A stretch of 64,000 nucleotides of DNA from assembly GCF_009796285.1 (NCBI RefSeq), contig NZ_CP047020.1, positions 5,084,001-5,148,000 on the forward strand, given 5' to 3'. The notes beneath the pieces are model-generated. The model was not told the origin of the DNA and ran no database searches. It saw nothing but the letters and a program-made list of their open reading frames with translations. Positions 1-8,539 of this stretch are shown one piece after another; within the stretch, counting starts at the first letter, position 1, and each line of letters begins with the position of its first letter. Both the position numbers and the translations under genes were made by a program. The stretch comes from Streptomyces broussonetiae. GTDB taxonomy: Bacteria > Actinomycetota > Actinomycetes > Streptomycetales > Streptomycetaceae.

Positions 1-429
1 AAGGCGATCGCCGAGCGCTTCGCCGACATCCAGCGGCAGGCGCGCCACGAGCTTCTCACCTTCTGCAAACCGCCGTTCGTCGCTCCCACCGAGAACGCGG
101 AGGGCATCGCGGTGGTGCGCAGGCTCCACCGGGCGGGCGGCACGGTCCGGGCGATCTACCTCGACGACGCCCTGGACGACCCCGAGACGGTGGAACACCT
201 GCGGCGCTTCTCCGCCGCGGGAGAGGTGGCCCGCTTCGCGCCCGAACTGCCGCTCAAGCTCGTCATCGCCGACGCCTCCCTCGTCCTGTGCGACATGCCC
301 GACCCGGTGGCCGGCGCCGGCTCCACCACCACCCTCTTCATCGAACACCCGGCCCTCGCCGCCTGCCTGCGCCTGGCCTTCCACACGGTGTGGCAGGGCG
401 CCGCGCCCGAGCCCGGCCCGGCGCCGTGA
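1..429 (+). CDS. TrmB/LuxR-like transcriptional regulator, C-terminal part (runs in from the left edge)
   Basis: The frame is open from base 1 to a TGA at 427-429, giving 142 residues with the 5' end outside the window. It reads like the effector domain that follows a TrmB-type helix-turn-helix in Streptomyces regulators: 'RAIYLDD', then 'PLKLVIADASLVLCDMP' and 'TTLFIEHPALAACL', a pattern also seen in the regulators at 47.7 and 48.9 kb ('ELRHPALVAYL', 'ELRHPGLVQYL'). The DNA-binding part, probably a C- or N-terminal HTH, is not visible, so the target is unknown. The last residues are a Pro-rich tail. The family assignment rests on pattern likeness only. Confidence 0.55.
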   Translation, partial: KAIAERFADIQRQARHELLTFCKPPFVAPTENAEGIAVVRRLHRAGGTVRAIYLDDALDDPETVEHLRRFSAAGEVARFAPELPLKLVIADASLVLCDMPDPVAGAGSTTTLFIEHPALAACLRLAFHTVWQGAAPEPGPAP

Positions 430-558
430 GGGACGCGCACCCTTGACCGTCCGATGTGGCTCAGGTCACATTGAAACGTTCTCGTGGCGGTCGCACATCC
501 CGTGCGACGGTGAAACGCGCTCCTCTCAAGACCACGGGGGAACTGGAGGCAGACCGCT

Positions 559-1920
559 GTGACCCACGCAAACGCCGACTCCCGCCGGAACGCGGACCGC
601 AGTCTGACACCCGACCAACTCGAGTACTTCGACAAGGAGTTCGCCGCCCGTCCGGTGAACCGGCTGATGCAGAACGCGGTCACCCGGACGCCGGTGGACG
701 ACGTCGCCCTGGACCGCCGGATCCTGACCGGCATCGACCACTCGGTCTCCCACCACCTGGACGACTGGAAGGCCACCAACCAGAAGCAGAGCGGCCGCTG
801 CTGGATGTTCGCCGGGCTCAACCTGCTCCGGGTCGGCGCCGCGCAGAAGCTCGGCGTGCGGGACTTCGAGTTCTCCCAGAACTACCTGCTCTGGTGGGAC
901 AAGTTCGAGCGGGCGAACCACTTCCTCGAGGCGATCGTCGAGACCTCGGACCGGGACGTGGACGACCGTACGGTGGCGCACCTGCTGGCGGACCCGATCG
1001 GTGACGGCGGGCAGTGGAACATGTTCGTGGCGCTGGTTGCCAAGCACGGTCTGGTGCCCAAGTCGGCCATGCCCGAGACCGACTCCTCCTCCGCCACCCG
1101 GGCGATGAACCGGGCCCTGGAGACCTTGCTCCGCCAGGGCGCCCGCGACCTGCGCGAGCGGGCCGGCGAGGGTGTCGTGGCGCAGCGGGAGCACAAACGG
1201 GAGGTGCTGGCCGCCGTCCACCGGGTGCTCGGCATCCACCTCGGCACGCCCCCGAAGCGGTTCCTGTGGCAGTGGGAGGACAAGGACAGGCGGTTCCACC
1301 GCGACGGCTGGCTCACCCCGGCCCAGTTCGCGGCCTCGTACGTACAGCTTCCGCTGGACGAGTACGTCTGCCTGGTGCACGACCCGCGGGAGTCGAGCCC
1401 GGTCGGGCGCACCTTCACCGTCGAGTACCTCGGCAACGTCGTGGACGCCCCGCCGGTGGTCTATCTCAACGTCGGGATGGAGCTGGTGAAGCAGCTGGCC
1501 ATGGACGCGATCGTGGGCGGCGAGCCGGTGTGGTTCGGCTGCGACGTGAAAAAGATGATGCGCGCGGACGCCGGTGTCTGGGACGCCGCTCTCTTCGACT
1601 ACGCGTCCGTCTACGACGCCCCCTTCACCATGGACAAGGCCGCCCGGCTGCTGCACCACGACACGCAGATGACCCACGCGATGCTGTTCACCGGCGTCGA
1701 CGTGGTGGACGGGAGCCCGCGCCGCTGGCGGGTGGAGAACAGCTGGGGCGAGGAGAAGGCCGACAAGGGCTTTTGGACCATGACCGACTCGTGGTTCGGC
1801 GAGCATGTCTTCGAGATCGCGGTCCGCCGCTCCGCGCTGCCGCCGGAGCTGGCGGCAGCGCTCGACCGGCCCCCGATCGTCCTGCCCGCCTGGGACCCCA
1901 TGGGTGCCCTCGCCGACTGA
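559..1920 (+). CDS. pepC: C1-family cysteine peptidase, bleomycin hydrolase / aminopeptidase C type
   Basis: The protein is 453 residues, the usual size for aminopeptidase C/bleomycin hydrolase, a cytosolic self-compartmentalising thiol peptidase that trims peptides from the N-terminus. The three papain-type catalytic residues are visible: Cys81 in 'QSGRCWMF', His373 in 'MTHAMLF' and Asn394 in 'VENSWGE'. The GTG at 559 follows a good ribosome site (GGAGG at 545-549). There is no signal peptide, which fits a cytosolic enzyme. It appears to be a single-gene unit; the next recognisable sequence downstream is an ene-reductase remnant on the other strand. Such genes are common in Streptomyces but are not tied to a pathway here. 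The identification is firm; the substrate is not known. Confidence 0.9.
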   Translation: MTHANADSRRNADRSLTPDQLEYFDKEFAARPVNRLMQNAVTRTPVDDVALDRRILTGIDHSVSHHLDDWKATNQKQSGRCWMFAGLNLLRVGAAQKLGVRDFEFSQNYLLWWDKFERANHFLEAIVETSDRDVDDRTVAHLLADPIGDGGQWNMFVALVAKHGLVPKSAMPETDSSSATRAMNRALETLLRQGARDLRERAGEGVVAQREHKREVLAAVHRVLGIHLGTPPKRFLWQWEDKDRRFHRDGWLTPAQFAASYVQLPLDEYVCLVHDPRESSPVGRTFTVEYLGNVVDAPPVVYLNVGMELVKQLAMDAIVGGEPVWFGCDVKKMMRADAGVWDAALFDYASVYDAPFTMDKAARLLHHDTQMTHAMLFTGVDVVDGSPRRWRVENSWGEEKADKGFWTMTDSWFGEHVFEIAVRRSALPPELAAALDRPPIVLPAWDPMGALAD

Positions 1921-1985
1921 TCCGCACGCGGGGACGTGCGGGCGCCCGCCGTGCGGTGGGCACCCGCAACGGGGATGGGGCAGCC

Positions 1986-2198
1986 GAGGGCGGGATAGTC
2001 GGTGTAGCCGCGGTGGTCGCCGCCGAAGGACGTGGCGCGGTCCGGGGTGTTGAACGGGCCGCCGGCGGTCAGGCGGGCGGGCAGGTCGGGGTTGGCGAGG
2101 AAGAGGGCGCCGTAGGCGATGAGGTCGGCGGTGCCGTCCTCGAGGTGTGGGCGGAGCCGGAGGACAGTGTCGTCGCCGGTCCGGAGGCGGGCGAGAGG
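1986..2198 (-). pseudogene. remnant of an Old Yellow Enzyme-type alkene reductase (C-terminal end only)
   Basis: Read leftward, about 70 codons match the end of FMN-dependent ene-reductases (NemA/OYE family): 'DGTADLIAYGALFLANPDLP', then a Gly/Pro turn, 'FNTPD', 'FGGD' and 'GYTDYPAL'. In intact proteins of about 360 residues this segment ends the barrel, and the frame stops soon after 'DYP'. Here the N-terminal 280 or so residues are missing and the frame runs on into unrelated codons, so the piece cannot be a working enzyme. It fills most of the 440-base gap between the peptidase and the hydrolase. It is likely a deletion scar from a former neighbour. Confidence 0.65.
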
Positions 2199-2357
2199 GA
2201 CACGATGATCCGTGTCCTGGACCGTATCGAGGACAGGCTCGGCAGTGCGGTCGAGCGCCACGCCCCCCTGTCGTAGAGGCGGTGCGCCCCACGGGCCGGC
2301 CGGCGGTCCACCCTTCTCGGTGTCGGTGGGCCGCCGGCACCCCCGAGCGTTCAGGGG

Positions 2358-3578
2358 TCAGTCAGGCAGCCGGTCCAGCAGCCACGTGCACAGTTCCTCG
2401 GTGATGGCGGTGTGGCCGGTGTTGGTGACGGAGCAGAGGAAGTCGTCGGCGTCGCTCTCGCCGGGGTCGATGTCGTCGACGGCGGTGTAGAGGTCCTTGT
2501 GCTGGTCGATGTCACGGATGGAGACCGCGCTCACCGAGGGCACGAAGCAGACGTGCTCGTGGCGCAGGTCGACCTGGCCGCCGAACTTCCGGAGCATGTC
2601 GGCGAGGATCCCGTACGAGCGCAGGGTGCCCCCCGGCGCCCCGTCGGTCTCCGGGAAGTCGCTGGTGGTGATGGTCTTCTCGGCCTGGGGGAAGCGCCGT
2701 TTCAGCTCGGCGACGACGACGTCGCGGCCCTGGGCCTGGGTGGAGAAGACCGTGCCGGGGTAGATCCGCTGGACGCCGAGGGCGAAGCTTCCGGGCTCGA
2801 TGCCCAGACCGGCGCCGTCACCGCGGCCGTTGGCGAGCGCGAGGAGGCGGGGGAGCCGCGGCCATGAGCCGACCTCCTCCAACTTCCGCAGGAATTCCTG
2901 CCGTTCGGGGGCGACGCCGATCCGGCCGCTGTGCGGGTCGTAGTGACGCCAGAGCATCTGCCGCGCCGCCGGGCTGTTCATCTGCCGGGCGAAGTCGTTG
3001 GCCACGGGGATGAAGTGCGCGAACGCCTGGAGTCCGACGGGGATGACGGCGCCGCGGTGCGGGCTGTCGTAGGAGAAGTACATCCGCGTGCGGTGGTCCA
3101 TGCGCTGCATCTCGAGCCTGGCCAGGGCGAAGCGGGTGATCATGCCGCCCATGCTGAACCCGCCGACCGACAGCGGCGCGGCGCCCAGTTGCTCGGCGAC
3201 CGTCCGCATGATCGCGGCCTCCGCGGCGCGGGCGTTGTCCAGGACCGAGGCCGTGCGCTCCTCGAAGCCGAGCAGGATCACGTCCCGGCCCCGCCTGCGC
3301 AACTGATCGAGCAGCGGGTAGCCCCCGTCCGCTCCGTTCAGGCCGACGTAGAGCCAATTCAGGTCGCTGCGGCCGAGGTTGAAGCCGTCCGCCATGATCA
3401 CCGGTCGGGTGATGCCCCTGTTGCGCTCGCCGAAGTAGACGTGGGCGAAGCCGTTCGGCAGCTGCCACCGCTCGTCGGGCTCGGGAGCCTCTGTCATGCC
3501 CTTGGGCGCGGTGGCCAGCGGATCACCGATGGTGAACCCGCCGACCTGCCGCTCGGCCGTCTCCTCTTGCTGTGGGGT
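2358..3578 (-). CDS. alpha/beta hydrolase (lipase/esterase-like)
   Basis: About 406 residues. A nucleophile elbow 'GGFSMGG' lies in the middle third, preceded by 'RPVIMADGFNLG', which resembles the oxyanion strand of esterases, and followed by 'SYDSPHRGA'. A late 'TNTGHTAI' could supply the catalytic His. The start is set at GTG 3578 because GAGGAG lies seven bases upstream of it; the in-frame ATG at 3596 lacks a ribosome site. No signal peptide is evident, so the enzyme is probably cytosolic. It is transcribed away from the MarR gene that starts at 3859, and the 280-base gap between them may hold both promoters. The substrate cannot be read from sequence; a phospholipase-like role is one alternative. 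Confidence 0.7.
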   Translation of the reverse strand, partial: TPQQEETAERQVGGFTIGDPLATAPKGMTEAPEPDERWQLPNGFAHVYFGERNRGITRPVIMADGFNLGRSDLNWLYVGLNGADGGYPLLDQLRRRGRDVILLGFEERTASVLDNARAAEAAIMRTVAEQLGAAPLSVGGFSMGGMITRFALARLEMQRMDHRTRMYFSYDSPHRGAVIPVGLQAFAHFIPVANDFARQMNSPAARQMLWRHYDPHSGRIGVAPERQEFLRKLEEVGSWPRLPRLLALANGRGDGAGLGIEPGSFALGVQRIYPGTVFSTQAQGRDVVVAELKRRFPQAEKTITTSDFPETDGAPGGTLRSYGILADMLRKFGGQVDLRHEHVCFVPSVSAVSIRDIDQHKDLYTAVDDIDPGESDADDFLCSVTNTGHTAITEELCTWLLDRLPD

Positions 3579-3822
3579 CACTGGTCTGCTCCTCATGCAG
3601 GGGGGTGGGCACGCCGGAGCAGCGGCAGCGCACGGGCGTGCCCACCGGACTGCCGACGGCGTGAGAACAACCTGATGATCACCAGGCGTGGATGGCTTCA
3701 CCCTGGAACGAAGACGGTTTCACTCGTTCGTGGAACGTCTCCGGGAGTTGGCGAAGTGGCTGGTCAGCGGACGTATGCGCGCGCCGGTGCGACCGGCTCT
3801 CATGCCACGTGGAAGGCTGGGA

Positions 3823-3858
3823 TTGCAAAGCTAGGTTTAGAATATTAGCCTTCCAATT
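3823..3858 (+). promoter_or_regulatory. AT-rich promoter/operator candidate in front of the MarR gene
   Basis: This is the most AT-rich patch for several kilobases. It contains TAGAAT at 3838-3843, a plausible -10 box ending about 15 bases before the GTG at 3859, plus the loosely symmetrical AAGCTAG...TAGCCTT. MarR proteins usually repress their own divergent or adjacent promoter through such sites. No convincing -35 box is seen at normal spacing. Confidence 0.35.
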
Positions 3859-4317
3859 GTGAGGGAATCCGAGGAGTACGTGAGCGAGGCGCCGGGGGTC
3901 CGGGAGACGGCCAACCGGCTGCGCGTTGCCATCGGCGCGTTCAAACGCCGTGCCCAGGAGGCCTCGGCCGCGGGCGAGCTGAGCGCCCCGCAGCTCACCG
4001 CCCTGTCACGGCTCGACCGGCTGGGACCCATGACCACGGCGGGGCTGGCCCGGCGTGAGCAGATCACTCCGCAGGCGATGGGAGCCACCGTCGCGAGCCT
4101 GGAGAAGCTGGGTCTGGTGGCGCGCACCGCGGACGCCGCGGACGCGCGCCGCTCGATCCTGAGTCTGACCCCGGAAGGCCTGGCGGCCGTTCGCTCGGGA
4201 CGCAACGCCATGACCGACAAGGTCACCGCCGCCCTCGAGGAGTCGTTCACCGACGCGGAGATCGAGACCCTCGCCGACGCGGCACCACTGATCGAGCGTC
4301 TTGCCGATCTGCTGTGA
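3859..4317 (+). CDS. MarR-family transcriptional regulator
   Basis: 152 residues with the winged-helix layout of MarR proteins: helices around 'LSAPQLTALSRLDRLGPMTT', the recognition helix 'REQITPQAMGATVASLEKLG', and the wing 'RTADAADARRSILSLTPEG', which carries the family's DxRR signature. It should act as a dimeric repressor that responds to a small ligand. The start could be GTG 3859, with a short leader, or GTG 3880, which has GAGGAG only three bases upstream; both keep the DNA-binding fold. The truncated MFS gene 30 bases downstream suggests it once controlled an efflux pump, a common MarR-MFS pairing. Confidence 0.88.
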   Translation: MRESEEYVSEAPGVRETANRLRVAIGAFKRRAQEASAAGELSAPQLTALSRLDRLGPMTTAGLARREQITPQAMGATVASLEKLGLVARTADAADARRSILSLTPEGLAAVRSGRNAMTDKVTAALEESFTDAEIETLADAAPLIERLADLL

Positions 4318-4347
4318 GCGCCGCTCCGACACGCAACCGGAGCCGCC

Positions 4348-4887
4348 ATGTCCGCCTCGCCCGAGGCGAGTTCCTCCTCCGTGACCGGTGACGGCATATC
4401 CGTGCGGGGCCGCCCCTTCTCGTGGCGGTTCACCACGCCGCTGTTCATCGGGTCGGCCCTCAACCCCGGCAACAGCTCGCTGATCGCGACGGCTCTGCTG
4501 CCGATCCCCCACGGCGTCGGGGTGCCGGTCGGGCAGACCGCGGCACTGGTCACCGCGCTCTACCTGGCGAGCGCGATCGCGCAGCCCACCGCCGGCAAAG
4601 CCGCCGAGGTGTTCGGGCCGCGCCGGGTCTTCCTCGCCGGGATCGTCCTGGTCGCCGTCGGCGGAGTGGCCGGCGGATGCGCACAGGACCTGATCACGCT
4701 GCTGATCGGCCGGGTCCCGATCGGCCTCGGCACCTCCTGCGCCTGCCCGACCGCGATGCTGCTGATCCGCCGCCGGGCCCGGGCCGCCGGTCTGGACAGG
4801 CCCCCGGGCGCAGTGCGTGATCACCCTCCTCGACCGCACCCTGTCGAGGAGGAAGGCCTCTTCCCGGCCCTCGCGCATATTGCATGA
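4348..4887 (+). pseudogene. truncated MFS transporter with an unrelated tail
   Basis: The first 150 or so residues are a good major-facilitator N-terminus: a cytoplasmic lead, then 'FIGSALNPGNSSLIATALLPI', 'ALVTALYLASAIAQPTAGKAAEVFGPRRVF' (loop 2-3 signature) and further membrane segments up to 'CPTAMLLIRRRARAAG'. A full transporter needs about 450 residues and 12-14 segments; this stops at 179 with only four. After 'RAAGLDRPPG' the frame enters 'DHPPRPHPVEEEGLFPALAHIA', whose H-x-H and 'EEEGLFPAL' recall a hemerythrin-type domain, so a deletion probably joined two genes. It lies just behind the MarR regulator, its likely former controller. It cannot work as a pump. Confidence 0.7.
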
Positions 4888-5029
4888 CTGAAATACGAAT
4901 TGCCCCGCGTCACGTGAAAGGCCCATTCGGGGTTATCGGGTTCACCACGGACCAGGCTCGGCGAGGAGATCCGCCTTTTCTCACACCTCATCATTTACAC
5001 TTTCGTCATCACGCAACGTGAGGGACAAT

Positions 5030-5413
5030 GTGAGATTCGTAAATGAAATGTCGCGTAGACCGCGGCGCCCCTTTGTGCTCCGCGCAGCGCTGATCACCGT
5101 ACTTGTCGTGCAGTCCGCTGCGCTCGTCGCCCAGGACATGCAGATCGACGATCTGCATGCACAACACATCGACCTCCAGGACGAGCACCTCAAGCCCGGC
5201 CCGTCCGGTCCGCCCGGCCCCACTGGTCCGCCCGGACCCGTCGGCCCGGCGGGCAAGGACGGGAAGGACGGCACGGACGGGCAGGACGGGCAGAACGGCA
5301 CGAACGGCCGTGACGGCAGGGACGGCCATGACGGCAAGGACGGCAAGGACGGCACGGACGGACAGAACGCCGCCTCCATGACATCGCCGTCCGAGAGCCC
5401 GAGCCCCACCTGA
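5030..5413 (+). CDS. collagen-like membrane-anchored or secreted protein (copy 1)
   Basis: 127 residues. The N-terminus has a basic stretch 'SRRPRRPF' followed by a hydrophobic segment 'VLRAALITVLVVQSAALVA' (signal or anchor), then a heptad-like region 'QIDDLHAQHIDLQDEHL' that may be a trimerising coiled coil. About 20 Gly-X-Y triplets follow: proline-rich first (GPP, GPT, GPV), then polar (GKD, GTD, GQD, GRD). A Ser/Pro-rich tail closes it. GTG 5030 follows GAGGGA at 5020-5025. Bacterial proteins of this kind form collagen-like triple helices at the cell surface. A similar gene with the same leader and start context lies 550 bases on. The function is unknown; the GXY repeat is certain. Confidence 0.8.
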   Translation: MRFVNEMSRRPRRPFVLRAALITVLVVQSAALVAQDMQIDDLHAQHIDLQDEHLKPGPSGPPGPTGPPGPVGPAGKDGKDGTDGQDGQNGTNGRDGRDGHDGKDGKDGTDGQNAASMTSPSESPSPT

Positions 5414-5580
5414 GGCCCAGGGCTGCACCGAGGTCCGGCCGGCCGGTGGCGCGTCCGAGTTCTGTGGCTTCAGCGTGATCCGCCGCCGTTTCCCGCCGGG
5501 TCCTGTGCGGTAGTGGTGCGCATCGCGCTTCCCATTCCTCGTCATTCCCTTTTTCGCCGTCGTACCGCGTGAGGAATAAT

Positions 5581-5976
5581 GTGAGCAGCGTAAATGAAAC
5601 ATCGCGCAGACCATGGCGTCCCCTTGCATTCGGCGCCGCGCTCGTCGTCGCGGTCATCGCGCAGTCCACCGCGCTCATCGCCCACCAGATGCAGCTCGAC
5701 GACATGCAGTCACGGAACATGGACCTCCAGGCAGTCCTCATCGAGCCCGGCATCTCAGGCCCGCCCGGCCCCACCGGTTCTGCCGGCCCGCGCGGCCCCT
5801 CCGGCCCGCCGGGCAGGCCCGGCAGGCACGGGGCACCCGGCCGGCACGGGAGGAACGGGATCAACGGGTGGCGTGGTCCCAGCGGCAGGAGAGGCCATGA
5901 CGGACGGCACGGGAAGAACGGCGAAGTCGTGTCGAACGCCGAGGCGCGTGCAGGTCGTGAAGTCGAGCCGCCATGA
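5581..5976 (+). CDS. collagen-like membrane-anchored or secreted protein (copy 2)
   Basis: 131 residues with the plan of the gene at 5030: 'SRRPWRPLAFGAALVVAVIAQSTALIA' as signal or anchor, a short coiled-coil-like part 'QMQLDDMQSRNMDLQ', then Gly-X-Y triplets from 'GISGPPGPTGSAGPRGPSGPPG' onward. The triplets here are rich in Arg and His (GRP, GRH, GRN) where copy 1 is rich in Lys/Asp, so the two triple-helical parts would differ strongly in charge. GTG 5581 is preceded by GAGG with a six-base spacer, in the same motif as copy 1. The repeat ends in an irregular tail. The pair clearly arose by duplication; a mixed trimer is a possible reading but unproven. Confidence 0.78.
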   Translation: MSSVNETSRRPWRPLAFGAALVVAVIAQSTALIAHQMQLDDMQSRNMDLQAVLIEPGISGPPGPTGSAGPRGPSGPPGRPGRHGAPGRHGRNGINGWRGPSGRRGHDGRHGKNGEVVSNAEARAGREVEPP

Positions 5977-6267
5977 AGTCCTGACGTCATGAAGTCGTGA
6001 GCACACGCGAGGAGTTCGAGGAGCGATGTCGGCCCCGCACCGCTCACCGGTCTTGCTCGGCACGTGTGCGCAGATGCTTCCGTCGTGCCGTCCATGGCAT
6101 GCCGTCACCCGAAGCGCGGGCCTTGTCGTACGACGGTCGAGGCGGTTCGCCGATCGGCGGGCGAGCGGGGGCTGTCCGGTGACCCGGACGGCGTACTCCT
6201 GCTCGCGCCGCCGCTTCGATACGGGTCGGCTGGCAGGAACAGGGACCGGTATCGACGGGGAGGCGCG
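5977..6267 (+). other. intergenic region, no gene recognised
   Basis: This 290-base gap is read through by several frames but none has a credible ribosome site or a recognisable protein. The frame of the next gene is open upstream to 6064, but the Arg/Pro-rich codons there look non-coding. It probably holds the promoter of the membrane protein gene at 6268. Confidence 0.5.
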
Positions 6268-7581
6268 GTGACGGAAGGCAGCGCGGACGGCGACCACACG
6301 GAACGGTCGGACATAGCGGCACTGCGGGCCCGGGTGGCGGCTCTCGAGAGCGCTCGGCCCGGGCCGCCCCGGCACCGTGGCAGGTCCTCGCTCGCCGCGG
6401 TGCTCATCGTCGTCGGATGCGTCCTCGCCCCGCTCTCCGTCGTCGCCGCGTGGGCCGCTGACGAACTGGGGGACACCGACCGCTATGTGGCCACGGTCGC
6501 CCCCCTCGCCTCCGACCCCGCCGTGCAGAACGCCGTCGCCGACCGGGCCACCGACGCGCTCATGAGCCACCTCGACCTGCCGGCCCTGCTCTCGGAAGCG
6601 GTCCCCCAGGACCGGCCGCGCCTGCGGAAGGCGCTGGGCGGCAGGCTCGGCGACTCGCTGGAGGGAGCGGTACGCAGCTTCGTGCACGACCAGGCGCGGA
6701 CGGTCGCCGCGTCGGACGCCTTCAAGACCCTGTGGACCGATGCCAACCGCTCGATCCACAGTTCCCTCGACAAGGCCCTCACCGGCAGCGGCGGCGGTGC
6801 GGTCCAGCTGAGGAACGACTCGGTCACCCTCGACCTCGGCCCGCTGGTGGACCGGGTCGAACAGCGTCTCGTCGATGCCGGCATGACCGTCGCCGCACAC
6901 ATCCCCGCCGTGCACACCGACTTCACTCTGCTCAGGTCGGACCAGGTCGGGAAGGTCAAGACCTATGTGCGGCTGCTCCAGCTCGCCGGGAACCGGCTGC
7001 CGGTGCTGGCCGTGCTGCTGGTCGCCGCGGGCGTACTGCTCTCGGTCCGGCGGCGCCGGGCCCTGGTCGCGGGCTGCCTGGGCGTCGCCGTCGCCACCGG
7101 GATCCTCGGCATCGGGCTGCGCGTGTTCCGCGTGATCTATCTCGACCGGCTGCCCGCCGACGTCTCCCCCGCCGCGGCCGGAGCCGTGTACGACGCGCTG
7201 ACCCACTTCCTGTACACCACCGTGCGCATGGTCGTGGCCCTCGGCATCGTCATCGCCCTCGGCGCCTGGCTCGCCGGTCCGGGCCGGTACGCCGGGCTCG
7301 TCAGGGGGTTGTGGACCTCCGGCATCGGTGCGGTGCGTGCCACCGCCGACCGCGCGGGGCTGCGCACCGGACCGGTCGGGCCCTTCGTGCGCCGTCACCG
7401 CGCCTGGATCACCTGGCTCCTGGTGGTCGTATCGCTGCTGGTCTACCTGCTGTGGTCGTACCCCACCGGCTGGGTGGTGGTCGGCATCGCCCTGTGCCTG
7501 CTGTTCGTGCTCGCCGTGGTCGAGTTCCTGGCGGCGCAGCCACCGGCCGACGGCCGGCCCGCGGCCGGAACGTCTGCCTGA
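6268..7581 (+). CDS. integral membrane protein of unknown function
   Basis: 437 residues from GTG 6268, which follows GGGGAGG. After a charged N-terminus with a short helix 'DIAALRARVAALESA' there is one membrane segment ('SLAAVLIVVGCVLAPLSVVAAWA'). A long extracytoplasmic domain of about 200 residues follows, beginning 'DTDRYVATVAPLASDPAVQNAVADRATDAL'. Then come about five membrane segments in the C-terminal half, the last 'WVVVGIALCLLFVLAVVEFLAA'. Proteins with this 'TDRYVATVAPLA...PAVQ' start are frequent in Streptomyces and Mycobacterium and have no assigned role. The gene stands alone between the collagen-like pair and the DUF7144 gene. A cell-envelope function is the most I can infer. 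Confidence 0.7.
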   Translation: MTEGSADGDHTERSDIAALRARVAALESARPGPPRHRGRSSLAAVLIVVGCVLAPLSVVAAWAADELGDTDRYVATVAPLASDPAVQNAVADRATDALMSHLDLPALLSEAVPQDRPRLRKALGGRLGDSLEGAVRSFVHDQARTVAASDAFKTLWTDANRSIHSSLDKALTGSGGGAVQLRNDSVTLDLGPLVDRVEQRLVDAGMTVAAHIPAVHTDFTLLRSDQVGKVKTYVRLLQLAGNRLPVLAVLLVAAGVLLSVRRRRALVAGCLGVAVATGILGIGLRVFRVIYLDRLPADVSPAAAGAVYDALTHFLYTTVRMVVALGIVIALGAWLAGPGRYAGLVRGLWTSGIGAVRATADRAGLRTGPVGPFVRRHRAWITWLLVVVSLLVYLLWSYPTGWVVVGIALCLLFVLAVVEFLAAQPPADGRPAAGTSA

Positions 7582-7766
7582 CCTCCGCACCGCAGGCACA
7601 GCCCTGGTGAAACCGGGCGGGGGAGCCGAGACCGCCCTCCGTGTCCGCCGCCACCGTCACCCGATCGGCGTAACGCCTGTGGCCGCTCCACCCGTACGGG
7701 CCCACGGTCGAAACAGTCCGGCGGACGTCCCGAGCGCCGTCTGCCCTGTGAGAACGGAGCGTCGTC

Positions 7767-8210
7767 ATGACCGCACAGCCTCACTCCGGACCGTCCTCCG
7801 GCGGCTATCGCCCCTCGCCCGGTCCGCAGACCTCCTGGTCGACCGGTGGCGCCGTCTTCGCCGGTGTGATGCTTCTGCTGAACGGCATCCTGGCTGTCTT
7901 CCAGGGCATCTCGGCGATCGCCGCGGACGACGTCTACGCCCGTATCGACAGCTACGTCTACAAGGTCAACCTCACCGGCTGGGGCTGGATCCTGCTGATC
8001 CTCGGCGTCATCGCCGCCTTCGCCGGCTGGGGGATCCTCTCGGGCGCCTCGTGGGCGCGCGTGGTCGGTATCGTGCTCGCCTCCCTGAGTCTGGTGGCCC
8101 AGTTCCTCTTCCTGCCGTACGCGCCGGTGTGGTCCGTGATCATGATGGCCATCGACGTGTTCGTCATCTGGGCGCTCGCGGTCCACCAGCCCGACACCGC
8201 GAGCCGCTGA
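7767..8210 (+). CDS. DUF7144-type small four-helix membrane protein
   Basis: 147 residues. After a Pro/Ser-rich cytoplasmic start come four membrane segments: 'GAVFAGVMLLLNGILAVFQGISAI', 'WGWILLILGVIAAFAGWGIL', 'WARVVGIVLASLSLVAQFLFL' and 'WSVIMMAIDVFVIWALAVH'. The short extracytoplasmic loop 'DDVYARIDSYVYKVNLTGWGW' between the first two is typical of the family. The start is ATG 7767 with GGAG about eight bases before it. The function of the family is unknown. Neighbours are also membrane proteins of Streptomyces-specific families, but no operon is evident. Confidence 0.75.
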   Translation: MTAQPHSGPSSGGYRPSPGPQTSWSTGGAVFAGVMLLLNGILAVFQGISAIAADDVYARIDSYVYKVNLTGWGWILLILGVIAAFAGWGILSGASWARVVGIVLASLSLVAQFLFLPYAPVWSVIMMAIDVFVIWALAVHQPDTASR

Positions 8211-8539
8211 TCCACCGTCACCCGCCCGTCGCCCGGCCAAATCCGGTACGACTGAGCCACGTTCGCCCCCTGTGCCGACCATGTCGGCCCGTTCGCCGAG
8301 GAGATCGGCGCGCCGGGCGGGGACCGGGACCGCACCGGCAGGTGAACTCACCGCCGGTGCCCGGCAGGCTCCCCGCTCCCGTCGGCCCAAGGGCCCAGCG
8401 GAACGTGCGTCACTCGTACGGCGGGCCTGGCATGCAGTCGGTCGACACGGCCGGGAGCCTAGTATCCATAAACGGGAAAATCGGGCACTTTCTGCCTTCC
8501 TGGCATGGCGGGACTCACCTCACGACCGAAGGAGACGGG
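8211..8539 (+). other. intergenic region before the DUF6230 gene
   Basis: About 330 bases without a supported gene. Bases 8460-8490 (around CATAAACGGGAAAATCGGGC) are unusually AT-rich and lie about 60 bases before the DUF6230 start, the most likely promoter position. No terminator hairpin of note follows the DUF7144 gene. Confidence 0.45.

Noticed and set aside
526-2340. A 600-codon open frame opposite the peptidase gene
   Set aside because: It is an antisense shadow of the peptidase: Arg/Pro/His-heavy, no ribosome site, no family; only the short ene-reductase-like piece near 2.0-2.2 kb, in another frame, has meaning.
5190-5390. The GXY triplet DNA repeats as a CRISPR or satellite array
   Set aside because: The period is nine bases and codes Gly-X-Y in frame; there are no spacers.
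5755-7599. A 614-codon leftward frame across the collagen-like and membrane protein genes
   Set aside because: It is the reverse of two well-supported genes with repeat-driven Pro/Gly content; no start signal.
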